This document shows positions 48,851 through 57,276 of a stretch of DNA of 64,000 nucleotides, piece by piece. Source of the stretch: an uncultured Opitutia bacterium (GTDB lineage: Bacteria; Verrucomicrobiota; Verrucomicrobiia; Opitutales; Opitutaceae). Location: positions 62,001-126,000 of the forward strand of contig CAIPAH010000016.1 of NCBI GenBank assembly GCA_903862955.1. Reading direction: 5' to 3'. A program made the translations under genes and the position numbers. Every line of letters starts with the position of its first letter. Position 1 is the first letter of the stretch. The notes below the pieces were generated by a model. It worked only from the letters and a program-made list of their open reading frames with translations, was not told the DNA's origin and searched no databases.

Positions 48851-48931
48851 GGGAAGGTGATTGTGCTGCAAATGGTTGGCACTCGCAAGGAAAAGGCGCC
48901 GACAGAGACCGCGGCAGTTACGTAGTGACCA

Positions 48932-49012
48932 CGCGCGAAGGACGCGAAGCTCAATCCAGCTGGACCGGACAAGACCTCTGGGCCTTCGCGCTCTTTGGGT
49001 CCTTCGCGGTAA
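48932..49012. repeat. facing 8-bp-periodic GCGAAGGA arrays between the two PEP-CTERM genes
   Basis: Left CGCGCGAAGGACGCGAAGC (48932-48950); right ...CTTCGCGCTCTTTGGGTCC then TTCGCGG (48980-49012). Partial complementarity. Part of the 283-bp spacer 48851-49133. Confidence 0.55.
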
Positions 49013-49088
49013 GTCCTCCGTGGGCAGGTCCCAAGTCGAAGCCGCACCGTTGCAGGTCGGGCTGGACGCCCGACAGTTCGACACGGAT

Positions 49089-49107
49089 GTCGGGGATAAA
49101 CCCCGAC
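49089..49107. terminator. GTCGGGG-ATAAA-CCCCGAC hairpin after the second PEP-CTERM gene
   Basis: A perfect 7-bp stem with a 5-nt loop, 27 bp beyond the stop of the gene at 49134 (minus). Could be a terminator or a REP-like element; no U-tract. Confidence 0.45.
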
Positions 49108-49133
49108 CCACCCCAACCCGGCTGCGGCCGGCC

Positions 49134-52100
49134 TCAGGCCCGCTTGCGGCGGCGGAGGGCGGGGAAGAGGACGGCGCCGAGGCCTAGGCTCATCAGGGCG
49201 TAGGTCTCGGGCTCGGGGACGGCGGTGAAATTGACGAAGATACTGGTGCCATCGGTCGTGAGGAACGGCGAAACGATGAACGTGTTCTGGAACATGCTCG
49301 TATCGATCGTGAAGTCCGCGGCGTTGAAGTTCAGGACCGAACCTCCCGTCGTCGTGGCGATGGCGATGTTGTAGGCGAAGCCGCCGGTGAGGCTGGCGAT
49401 GCCGGGAGCGCCGTTGCCGTCCAAGGTGGCCAGGAAAATTTTGAACTGGCCGGTCGTGGCGGAAATATTGAGGTCGCTCCCGTTCACAGCCAGGAGGGAG
49501 TGACCGCTCGTGCTGTTCGCGTCCTGCAGCGACCACAGCATGGCGCCGCCGTTGGCGAAGTCCACGCCGCTGGTGATGGTCAACGTGCCCGGGACGTTGT
49601 GGTTGCCGAGGCCGAAGATCCCGGGCACGACGCCCTTGCCGGTGTCGAACTTGATAACGCTGGTCCCCATGCCGTTTTCGGTGATGGCGGACGGCGAGAA
49701 AGTGCCGAAGCCCAGGAGCACGCCATTGTTGTAAACAAAGGGGTTGGTGAACGTGACGCCCTTGTTCAGGGCGAAACCGCCGCTGAGCGACGTGTTGAGC
49801 GTGACGGTGCCGTAGCCGAGCGCGTCGTCGGTCCCGATGGCCACCGCCGTCTGGTCGAGGTTGGACGTGCCGATGTTGAAGTTGCCCGCGAAATACGTTG
49901 AGTGGCCGTGCAGGTAGAGCGGGTCGTTGCTCGAGTTCGACGTGACGGTGATGGAGGCGGTGGCGTCGTCGTCGCTGTCAAAGCTGCCGCCGAAATCGTG
50001 GTCGTTGGCGGAGTTCGACGTATTGATCGTCAGCTGGTTGCTGTAATAGAGCCCAAGGTAGCCTTCGTGGTTCTCATCCTTGAGGCCGTAGATGACCGGG
50101 TTGAGCGCGTTCGAGGTGAACTCGACACCCGTACTGGAGTTCAGGAAGCGGATCGTGCCGGTGCCGGCGGCGTTGTTGTGGTCGAGGTACAGATACGAAT
50201 TGTAGAGGCTGATGTCGCCGGAGAACCCGCTGTTGTCGCCGCTGAGGGTGAGATCCGGATCTTCCACGGGGTTGACGGCGGTGATGGAGCCGGAACCGCT
50301 GATGGCGCCGGACAACTGGAGGTCATTCGAGCCGGTGATGAAGAGCTGCGATCCGGGGTTGAGGCTGATGGGGTTGGGCAGATTGATGCTGTAGGTGGAC
50401 GCCTGCAGCCCGGCGATCACGTTGTTCGAGAGGGTGAGGGTGCCGGTGCCGAGGGCGCTGCTGGTGCCGACCTCGACGGTGAGGCCGCCGTTGGTGGAAT
50501 TGATCGTGGTGCCGCCGGTGTAGGTGTTGGCGTTGTTGAGGAAAACCGTGCCGTTGGAATAGACGTCGTTGGGCGAACTTGTGCCGAGTGAAACGGAATT
50601 AACGCCCGGGCTCTGCGTTCCGGATCCCAGAGAGCTATTGATTTGGAGCATGCCACCATTGGCCGCAGTGAGGCGAAGGACGCCGCCCGCCGTCGGCGTT
50701 ATGACCCCCGAAAGGATGACGCCCGGAGTTTGATCGATGCCGGAACCTGAAATCGTACCGAGGTAAACGCCGCTTACGTTGGTGAAGAGGCTCAGGTCGA
50801 TGGGATCGCTGATGTTGATCGTGCCACTGCCGGAATGGGCGTCGAAGCCGATGATGCCGTTGGTCGTGGCGTGGTTGAAATTCGTCAGGAAGTTGGCGAC
50901 GGCGGGCATGCCCGCGGCGTCGGTGTAGCCGATATAGCTGCTGCCCGCCCCATTCGCGACGAGGGAATTGACACCGCCGACGAGGGAGTTGGCGCCGTCA
51001 AACACGAGAAAGCCGTTGTTCACCGTGGTGACGCCAGAGTAAGTGTTGCCGCCGAAGAGGCCGGCAGCCTGCTGCAAGTAGAGGGTCAACGGCACTGTGC
51101 TGCTGCTGTTGAGCGTGAGGGACCTTGCCCCCGTGAGGGGCGACTGGACATAGAGCGTGCCGCCGCCATTGCCGAACAGATAGGGAGCGGTCGCGAGGCC
51201 CTGCGGCGTGATGTTGCCCGTGAGGATGGCACTCGTCGCCGTGCCGAGCCGGACAGGATGTGCGAACCCGGTCAGGACGATGGCGTCGGACAGCGTGCTG
51301 GTGGGGTTGCCCGGGAAGGTGTCGATACCGACCGCGCCCATGCCGGCCTGGTCGGTGACTTGGGAGAGGAAGCTGGCGAAATTGCCCGCGGTCGTATCGG
51401 CGATGCCGGCGTAGCCGCTCGCGTTTATGGTAACCGAACCGCTGGCAGGAATGGCGGACATGTTCCCAAAGACCAGCGAGCCATTCACGACCGTGCCGAA
51501 ACTGTAGGTGTTGGTCCCGTCCAACACCATCACGCCGCCGCCGGAGATCGTGAGCGAGTGCGAGGTGCCCTCGCCGATGTCGCCGGCGATGACGATGGGA
51601 TTGCGCGTCATGGGTCCGGGCAGTGGATACATGCCGAAGTTGCTCTCGTCCGGGTACCCCTGCTGGGCCCGCTGCGCCACGAGAGTCGCATCGGCGTTCA
51701 ACGTGATCGTGTTGCCGCAAGTCGTGAACTTCAGTGTGTCGTCCCAGCTCTTCAGCGAAATGTTGTTCGTCGTATTGATGACGATGTCGTTGGAGATCGT
51801 CTGGCCGGAGCCGTGCGCGATCAGCGCGGCGCCACCATCGAAATAGAGGGTGCCCGAGCCAAAGGGGGTGCTGTTCCAGAACGCCACGATCACGGGCGTG
51901 GCGGAATTGAAGGAGGAAATCGTTGTGTCGCCCGTGTAATCGTTGCCGCAGCCGGTGTTGTTGAAGATGAAGAAACCGTTGGCGCCGGCGCTGGTGGTCG
52001 CGAGTGTCAGGTTGGTCGGCACGCTGCCGTCCTTGATATGGCCCTCGACGATGATCTGGCTGTTGCCGGCATCCATCGCCAGGTTGCCCGTGACGCTGTT

Positions 52101-52460
52101 GCCCGTGATCGTGATGGGGGAGTCGAACACCAGCCGCCCGCCCGCGCCGGCCGTGGCGAAGATGCCATTATTGATCGTCAGGGTGAGAGGGTTGTCGCAC
52201 TGCGAGCGGATGAGGTAGCCGTCGCCGGACGTCGCGTAGATCGAGTTCATCGCCGGCGAGCCGGAGAGGGTGATCTTCTGGTTGATGGCCTTGCCGAGGT
52301 AGAAATCCTCCGTGCCATCGAAGGCGGGGGTGACGTCTCCCTGCCAGCCGGTTGAGGTGATACCGCTCCAAATAAACGTGCCGGCTTGAACCGGGACGGT
52401 GGCCGGACCCGACAGGGCCAGCACCGCAATAAACGCACAGGCAATCAGGCGCCGCTTCAT
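49134..52460 (-). CDS. exported beta-strand-repeat protein with PEP-CTERM-like tail (2)
   Basis: 1108 aa starting MKRRLIACAFIAVLALSGPA, a signal peptide. Long Ser/Thr/Asn/Gly-rich beta-helix with repeats such as LDGTNTYSFGTVVNGS and NNANTYTGGTTINS. The tail VPEPETYALMSLGLGAVLF, then PALRRRKRA, is almost the same as in the downstream paralogue. Probably anchored or released by an exosortase-like enzyme encoded elsewhere. The 193-bp upstream gap (52461-52653) is the likely promoter region; no confident -10/-35 seen. Confidence 0.88.
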   Translation of the reverse strand: MKRRLIACAFIAVLALSGPATVPVQAGTFIWSGITSTGWQGDVTPAFDGTEDFYLGKAINQKITLSGSPAMNSIYATSGDGYLIRSQCDNPLTLTINNGIFATAGAGGRLVFDSPITITGNSVTGNLAMDAGNSQIIVEGHIKDGSVPTNLTLATTSAGANGFFIFNNTGCGNDYTGDTTISSFNSATPVIVAFWNSTPFGSGTLYFDGGAALIAHGSGQTISNDIVINTTNNISLKSWDDTLKFTTCGNTITLNADATLVAQRAQQGYPDESNFGMYPLPGPMTRNPIVIAGDIGEGTSHSLTISGGGVMVLDGTNTYSFGTVVNGSLVFGNMSAIPASGSVTINASGYAGIADTTAGNFASFLSQVTDQAGMGAVGIDTFPGNPTSTLSDAIVLTGFAHPVRLGTATSAILTGNITPQGLATAPYLFGNGGGTLYVQSPLTGARSLTLNSSSTVPLTLYLQQAAGLFGGNTYSGVTTVNNGFLVFDGANSLVGGVNSLVANGAGSSYIGYTDAAGMPAVANFLTNFNHATTNGIIGFDAHSGSGTINISDPIDLSLFTNVSGVYLGTISGSGIDQTPGVILSGVITPTAGGVLRLTAANGGMLQINSSLGSGTQSPGVNSVSLGTSSPNDVYSNGTVFLNNANTYTGGTTINSTNGGLTVEVGTSSALGTGTLTLSNNVIAGLQASTYSINLPNPISLNPGSQLFITGSNDLQLSGAISGSGSITAVNPVEDPDLTLSGDNSGFSGDISLYNSYLYLDHNNAAGTGTIRFLNSSTGVEFTSNALNPVIYGLKDENHEGYLGLYYSNQLTINTSNSANDHDFGGSFDSDDDATASITVTSNSSNDPLYLHGHSTYFAGNFNIGTSNLDQTAVAIGTDDALGYGTVTLNTSLSGGFALNKGVTFTNPFVYNNGVLLGFGTFSPSAITENGMGTSVIKFDTGKGVVPGIFGLGNHNVPGTLTITSGVDFANGGAMLWSLQDANSTSGHSLLAVNGSDLNISATTGQFKIFLATLDGNGAPGIASLTGGFAYNIAIATTTGGSVLNFNAADFTIDTSMFQNTFIVSPFLTTDGTSIFVNFTAVPEPETYALMSLGLGAVLFPALRRRKRA

Positions 52461-52653
52461 AATTTATTCACAACATGGATTGGCGACCAGCTCAAGGCAT
52501 TTGATGCAAACGAATGGCCGTTGCGAGTTGATCGCTCTCAATTCTCGCTCCCTTATGAAGTTAAGGGTTTCAAAAAATGCGGCGTGGCGAGCTTGGGGCG
52601 TGCCAAAGCGCCCGGATTCAAGTCGGAGTGGACCAGCGGACGCTTACGACGGG

Positions 52654-52887
52654 CTATTGCTTGGCCGGGGTGGCGGCGGGCTTGGCGTCCTTCGCGGCGG
52701 TGCAGGCGGCGTCCTTGGTGCAGGCCGTCTTGCTGTCCTTGGCGTCCTTGCAGCAGCAGCACTTGCAGCAGCAGCATTTGGTGGCCGCGTCGTCACACTT
52801 GGCTTTGTCCGCGGCAGTCTTGTCCGCACCGGCAAAGGAGAAGGCAGCGGTGGAAAGCACCGCGATCAGCAGGAGGGTCTTTTTCAT
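52654..52887 (-). CDS. small exported cysteine-rich peptide
   Basis: 77 aa: signal peptide MKKTLLLIAVLSTAAFSFAG, then a mature ~57-residue Lys/Asp/Ala/Cys-rich chain. It contains a core KCCCCKCCCCKDAK and three more single Cys, 11 in total, with Lys/Asp/Thr spacing. No family recognised. Cys clusters of this density suggest metal (Cu, Zn, Cd) binding or multiple disulfides outside the cytoplasm; the neighbouring cupredoxin-like gene makes copper handling one idea. The 104-bp gap to the upstream cyclase gene suggests a separate promoter or co-transcription. Confidence 0.72.
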   Translation of the reverse strand: MKKTLLLIAVLSTAAFSFAGADKTAADKAKCDDAATKCCCCKCCCCKDAKDSKTACTKDAACTAAKDAKPAATPAKQ

Positions 52888-52991
52888 GGGGAAGCCTTGA
52901 GCAGAGCGGGGTAGGACGTGCGCGACAAGACCGTTTCCGAGCTCAGTTCCTCCCGGTCGAGGGCGGGTCCAACCTGTTGCAATGGACGCCT

Positions 52992-54713
52992 TCAGCCTCG
53001 GCCGTCCAAGGCGTAAAGCACAACGGGCTCCGTGCGGCCCTTGACGACGACTTGGCCGAGGGCGCGAGTCACGTAACGTCCGCGCGCGGACGCCAGGGTG
53101 GAGGCGCTGACGAGGATGTTGGTGCGGTATTCCGTGTTTCGGGTGAGGGCTTGGAGCCGCGCAGCGACGTTCACGCCGTCGCCGATGACGGAGTAGTTGA
53201 GGCGGCGGTGGGAGCCGATGTTGCCGGCGACGACGCGCGCAGTGTTGACGCCGACGCCGATCGCCAGCGGCGGCCGGCCCTCCGCGGCGAGTTCGGCGTT
53301 GAGACCGGTGAGGGCGCGTTCCATCGCGAGCGCGGCGGCCAGGGCACGATCGGCGGCGTCGCCTTGGGTAACCGGTGCGCCGAAGAGCGCCATGATCGCG
53401 TCACCGATGAACTTGTCGATGACACCGCCCTCGCGCTCGATTTCGGCGCTCATGCGGTCGAGGTAGCGGTTGAGCAGCGCGAGCAGCGCCGGCGGATCGA
53501 GTTTTTCGCTCAGGGTGGTAAAGCCGCGCAAGTCGGCGAAGAGGATCGTGACCTCGCGTTCCTCGCCGCCGAGCGCGGCGCCGTCGCGCATCAGCTGGGC
53601 GGCCACCTCGGGGGAGACATTCTTGTCGAGCAGGTCGCGCACGCGGTCGCGCTCGGCGAGGCCGCGGCTCATGGCGTTGAGGGATTCGGCGAGGTGGCCA
53701 AGCTCGTCCGCGCGGTTGACGGCGAGGCGGGTGGCGTAGTCGCCCACGCCGATGAGCCGTGTGTGGGCGGCCAGCTGGCGGACGGGTTCGCTCACGCTGC
53801 GCGCAAGCCAGAGCGCGACCAGAGTGGCGATTGCGAGGGCGGACAGCGAGATGAACGCCAGTCGCTTCTCCAGCGCATGCGCGGCTGCGAGCTCGGCCGC
53901 GAGGGGGCGCGCGAGCACGACGGTGATGGGGGCCTCGCCCAGCAACTCCTGCCGGCGGAACAGCGTGACGTAACGGTCGTCGGCCAGCGGGATGATCTTC
54001 AATTCCCGGTCGCCCTTGAGGCTGGGGCCGAGGAGCGCGGTGAGACGCTGCAGGTTCGCCGGCGACAGGGTGGTGGCGCCGGTTTGGGCGGGGCTGCTGG
54101 GCACGAAGCTGACCTCGATGCCGGTCGTGTCCTTGATTTTTTGCGCGAACGCGTGGTCGATGGGAAAGGCGAGGCCGAACCAGCCCACGATGTTCGGCTC
54201 CGGCGCGTAAAGCGGGACGACGACGAGGACGTGGAGCTGGTTGCGGAGGTAGGAAAAGTCGCTGTCCTGCGTGCGGTCGTTCTTGAGCGCGCGGTTGATC
54301 AGGTAGCGAAACGGGCCGACGTTTTCGTTCGCGGTGCACGCCTCGCTGTTGGCGAAAAGGTTCCGGTCGGCGTCGAAATACGCGATGACGGGCGCGCCGA
54401 CCCGGCCCGTGTAACTCTGCAACGCCGAGCTGAGCGTCGAAGGATCCGGATGCTCGGCCTGCAGGACGGTGCGGATCGCGTAATCGCCGGCCATGACGCT
54501 CGCGCCACGCGCGAGGAAATCGATCTGCTGGCGCACCGCGTCGTTGTAGATGCGTTCGCCGACCTCCAGGTTGGCTTCGCTGTGCGCGAGCGCGTTGGAC
54601 AGGTTGGCGTGCGAGACGGAGAGGTAGGTGGCGCCGAGGACGGCGAAGAGCAGCCCGAGCAGGATCGCCAGCACGCGGCTGCTGAAACGGCGGAAGCGAA
54701 ACGGATGGTTCAT
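52992..54713 (-). CDS. membrane class III adenylate/guanylate cyclase with extracytoplasmic sensor and HAMP
   Basis: 573 aa. N-terminal helix (FSSRVLAILLGLLFAVLGAT), extracytoplasmic sensor (residues ~40-280, Cache-like), second helix (LAFISLSALAIATLVALWLA), HAMP (SVSEPVRQLAAHTRLIGVGD), then a cyclase domain. VTILFADLRGFTTLSEKL carries the first metal-binding Asp; IDKFIGDAIMALFG the second. Makes a cyclic nucleotide in response to a periplasmic cue. The gene 12 bp upstream encodes a cupredoxin-like protein, so they are probably co-transcribed. Confidence 0.9.
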   Translation of the reverse strand: MNHPFRFRRFSSRVLAILLGLLFAVLGATYLSVSHANLSNALAHSEANLEVGERIYNDAVRQQIDFLARGASVMAGDYAIRTVLQAEHPDPSTLSSALQSYTGRVGAPVIAYFDADRNLFANSEACTANENVGPFRYLINRALKNDRTQDSDFSYLRNQLHVLVVVPLYAPEPNIVGWFGLAFPIDHAFAQKIKDTTGIEVSFVPSSPAQTGATTLSPANLQRLTALLGPSLKGDRELKIIPLADDRYVTLFRRQELLGEAPITVVLARPLAAELAAAHALEKRLAFISLSALAIATLVALWLARSVSEPVRQLAAHTRLIGVGDYATRLAVNRADELGHLAESLNAMSRGLAERDRVRDLLDKNVSPEVAAQLMRDGAALGGEEREVTILFADLRGFTTLSEKLDPPALLALLNRYLDRMSAEIEREGGVIDKFIGDAIMALFGAPVTQGDAADRALAAALAMERALTGLNAELAAEGRPPLAIGVGVNTARVVAGNIGSHRRLNYSVIGDGVNVAARLQALTRNTEYRTNILVSASTLASARGRYVTRALGQVVVKGRTEPVVLYALDGRG

Positions 54714-54724
54714 GCCGGCGGTTG

Positions 54725-55405
54725 CTAGTTGTAGCCGCCCGGGACGGTGACCGGGTGGTGGCGAATGCGGCGGTCGGCCTTGAGCTTGAGCGTGAAAGCG
54801 AGCGGGGCGGCGGGTGCGGCGGTGACGGCGACGTCGCGCGTCTCAATTTTGGCGAGGCGCGCATGCCACACTTCCGCGCGGTAGCGTCCGGGTGGCACGT
54901 CGGCCACGGCAGCGCGACCGTCGGCGCCCGTCTTGGCGAACCACGGCGTGGCGAGCACGACGACGTAGGCTGACATCCAATCATGGATGTTGCAGCCCAG
55001 CGCGACGACGCCCGGGCGGTCGAAAATCACGGGCGCCTTCGCCTCGCCGGCGTAGAGCGGCAGCTCGAACTTCTTGGGCGGCGACAGCGAGTAGACGTGG
55101 TGCTGCACGGTGTCGCGGTTGGGAAAACTCACCGCGGTGCCGACCACGAGGGCGGTGACGGTGGGAATGAACTCCTGGCTGCGCTGCACGATCTCCAGCG
55201 GCTGGGCAGGTGGTGCGAGATGGGCGGGCGCATCGAGCGGCACGAGGGAAACCACGGCGTCGGTGACGGGTCGGTTCTTGGTGTCGGTGAGCGCGAATTC
55301 GACCGAACCGGCGGCGGCACGGAGCGGGGCCAGGAGCACCAGGCAGGCGGCAAGGGCGGCGCGGATCACCCCGTCAGCAGTGGCGGGGGAACGTGCCCGA
55401 GACAA
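54725..55405 (-). CDS. periplasmic cupredoxin-like protein (methylamine-utilisation-protein-like)
   Basis: 226 aa with a signal segment (ALAACLVLLAPLRAAAGS); a GTG inside the first 15 codons may be the true start. Residues ~95-160 form a plastocyanin-like fold with type-1 copper ligands: His in DTVQHHVYSLS, then GVVALGCNIHDWMSAYV containing Cys, His and Met. The C-terminal part is a carboxypeptidase-regulatory-like beta domain (ADGRAAVADVPPGRYRAEVW). Probably binds copper or transfers electrons in the periplasm. First gene before the cyclase; it starts 6 bp from the stop of tesA. Confidence 0.8.
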   Translation of the reverse strand: MSRARSPATADGVIRAALAACLVLLAPLRAAAGSVEFALTDTKNRPVTDAVVSLVPLDAPAHLAPPAQPLEIVQRSQEFIPTVTALVVGTAVSFPNRDTVQHHVYSLSPPKKFELPLYAGEAKAPVIFDRPGVVALGCNIHDWMSAYVVVLATPWFAKTGADGRAAVADVPPGRYRAEVWHARLAKIETRDVAVTAAPAAPLAFTLKLKADRRIRHHPVTVPGGYN

Positions 55406-55411
55406 GGGGCT

Positions 55412-56032
55412 TCACAGCAGCGGCCGCAGCACCTGCCACACGTTCTCGGCCACGCGGACGGCGCCCGCCGCGGTGGGGTGGACGCCGTCGGGCTGGTTGA
55501 GATCCGGGTGGCCGCCGACGCCGTCCAACAGGAACGGAATCAACGGCAGGTGGTTTTTCGCGGCGAGCGCTGGATACATCGCGGCAAAGTCCGCCGTGTA
55601 ATCCCCGCCCATATTCGGTGGCAGCTGCATGCCGGCGAGGACGATGCGGGCGTCGGGGCATTGGAGGCGCACGTGGTCAATGATGCGCTGGAGATTGGCG
55701 GCGGAGAGACTGGGTTCGATGCCGCGCAACCCGTCGTTGGCCCCGAGTGCGAGTACGAACAGGTCGACGTGCTGGCGGAGGATCCAGTCCACGCGGCGCA
55801 GCCCGCCCGCGGTCGTTTCGCCGCTGAGGCCGGCGTTGACCACGCGCCACGGCAAGTGGGCGGCGTCGATTTTTTCCTGGATCAGCGCCGGGTAGGCCTC
55901 GTGGGCGGGGTCGTCGAGCCCGTAGCCGGCCGTGAGGCTGTCGCCGAAGAACACGAGCGTCCGCGGCTCGGCGGCGCCGAGCGTGGCGGTCGCCAGGGCA
56001 AGCCCGAGAAAGAAGGTGAAACGCGCGCTCAT
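55412..56032 (-). CDS. tesA: periplasmic arylesterase/thioesterase I (SGNH hydrolase, TesA)
   Basis: 206 aa with signal peptide (FTFFLGLALATATLGAA). The four SGNH blocks are intact: FFGDSLTAGYGL (Ser), VVNAGLSGETTAGG (Gly), LALGANDGLRG (Asn), DGVHPTAAG (Asp and His). It is divergent from the ybbA-ybbP transporter, exactly the arrangement in E. coli and many bacteria, which supports the names of both. Confidence 0.92.
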   Translation of the reverse strand: MSARFTFFLGLALATATLGAAEPRTLVFFGDSLTAGYGLDDPAHEAYPALIQEKIDAAHLPWRVVNAGLSGETTAGGLRRVDWILRQHVDLFVLALGANDGLRGIEPSLSAANLQRIIDHVRLQCPDARIVLAGMQLPPNMGGDYTADFAAMYPALAAKNHLPLIPFLLDGVGGHPDLNQPDGVHPTAAGAVRVAENVWQVLRPLL

Positions 56033-56097
56033 GCCGGAAATCGACCGCTTGAACTAGCGTTCGTGCCAATTCCCGTGTTTCGTGGCCAGATTCTTTT

Positions 56098-56787
56098 ATG
56101 AACGCGCCAACGATGCTGCAGGTGGACCGGCTGACCAAGACGTATCGCGCCGCGGGCGGACCGCTGACGGTGCTGCGCGACGTGACCTTCGCGCTCGCGC
56201 CGGGCGCGAGCGTGGCGATCGTGGGCCCGAGCGGCAGCGGCAAGACGACGCTGCTCGGCCTGTGCGCCGGGCTGGATCGCCCGAGCAGCGGCGCGGTGAG
56301 CATCGCGGGCGAGGCGATTGGCGAACTTGACGAAGACGCCCGCGCGCTCGTGCGCAACGCGCACGTCGGGTTCGTGTTCCAGAATTTCCAGCTCATCCCA
56401 ACGCTGACGGCGCTGGAGAACGTGCTGGTGCCGGTGGAGCTGGCGGGCGACTCGACGCGCGAGGCCGAGGGGCGCGCGCTGCTCGCGCGCGTCGGGCTGG
56501 GGGAGCGCTGCGACCACTACCCGGTGCAGCTGTCCGGCGGCGAACAGCAGCGCGTGGCGCTGGCGCGGGCGTTCATGAACCGCCCGAAGATCCTCTTCTG
56601 CGACGAGCCCACGGGCAACCTGGACGGCGACACGGCCGCGGTGATGGTGGACCTGATCTTCGGCCTCAACCGCGAGCGCGGCACGACGCTCGTGCTGGTG
56701 ACGCACGACCTGGAACTCGCGCGCAAATGCTCCCGCGTGATCCGCCTCAAAGGCGGGGCGGTGGTGAGCGACGAGACGGTTTCGTAA
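56098..56787 (+). CDS. ybbA: ABC transporter ATPase YbbA (LolD/MacB type)
   Basis: 229 aa. Walker A VGPSGSGKTTLLG, Q-loop FVFQNFQLIPTL, signature LSGGEQQRVALARAF, Walker B ILFCDEPTGNLD, His in VLVTHDLELA. Powers the FtsX-like permease encoded at 57277. In most genomes ybbP follows immediately; here 489 bp with a GxxExxY gene intervene. Confidence 0.92.
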   Translation: MNAPTMLQVDRLTKTYRAAGGPLTVLRDVTFALAPGASVAIVGPSGSGKTTLLGLCAGLDRPSSGAVSIAGEAIGELDEDARALVRNAHVGFVFQNFQLIPTLTALENVLVPVELAGDSTREAEGRALLARVGLGERCDHYPVQLSGGEQQRVALARAFMNRPKILFCDEPTGNLDGDTAAVMVDLIFGLNRERGTTLVLVTHDLELARKCSRVIRLKGGAVVSDETVS

Positions 56788-56794
56788 CGGATTT

Positions 56795-57268
56795 GCCCGC
56801 GAATTACGCGAATTGGCGCGAATCGTCGGACGAAACCATGAGCAAAATCATCTATCCGGAAGAAAGTTACAAAATTATGGGAGCGTGCTTTGAGGTGTAT
56901 AACGACAAAGGCTGCGGATTCTTGGTGCCGGTCTATCAGGAGTGTTTGGAACTCGAAGTTGGTCTGCAGAGCATTCCCGCGCGGCCGCAAACAGCACTCC
57001 CGCTGACTTACAAAGGCGTGACCCTGAAACAAAACTACCGACCAGATTTTGACTGCTACAATAAGATCATACTCGAGCTCAAGGCGGTCGAGAAACTCAC
57101 CGACGAACACGTCGCCCAAGTGCTGAATTACCTCAATGCCACGGGTTACGAGCTCGGGCTGCTGGTCAATTTCGGAGCGCAGCCCAAACTCGAATACAAG
57201 CGCATCGTGCGCACCAAACGGTGATGCTTCATTGGGTTTTATTCGCACTCATTCGCGCAATTCGCGGG
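56795..57268. mobile_element. 474-bp element with 29-bp inverted termini carrying a GxxExxY gene
   Basis: Left end 56795-56823 (GCCCGCGAATTACGCGAATT...) and right end 57240-57268 are inverted copies matching at 25 of 29 positions. Each is made of three CGCGAAT units spaced 9-10 bp. The only gene inside is the GxxExxY ORF. The element separates ybbA from ybbP, which are normally adjacent. No target-site duplication is evident. The permease start codon is only 9 bp beyond the right end, so the element now supplies its upstream region. Confidence 0.65.
56838..57224 (+). CDS. GxxExxY family protein (PD-(D/E)XK nuclease-like)
   Basis: 128 aa, complete. MSKIIYPEESYKIMGACFEV, then GCGFLVPVYQECLELE, where the family consensus is G-x-G-x(5)-V-Y-x-E; E35 is the first acidic residue. 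NYRPDFDCYNKIILELKAVE gives D70, E80 and K82, the PD-(D/E)XK core. LNYLNATGYELGLLVNFG is the conserved C-terminal strand. The codon usage and base composition (many AAA/ATT codons) are lower in GC than the neighbours, suggesting transfer. Cellular role of the family is not established. Confidence 0.85.
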   Translation: MSKIIYPEESYKIMGACFEVYNDKGCGFLVPVYQECLELEVGLQSIPARPQTALPLTYKGVTLKQNYRPDFDCYNKIILELKAVEKLTDEHVAQVLNYLNATGYELGLLVNFGAQPKLEYKRIVRTKR

Positions 57269-57276
57269 CACAATTC

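Noticed and set aside
45680-52460. Regularly repeated DNA in the PEP-CTERM genes as a possible CRISPR or satellite
   Set aside because: The repetition is degenerate at DNA level and follows protein beta-strand repeats; there is no constant repeat-spacer spacing.
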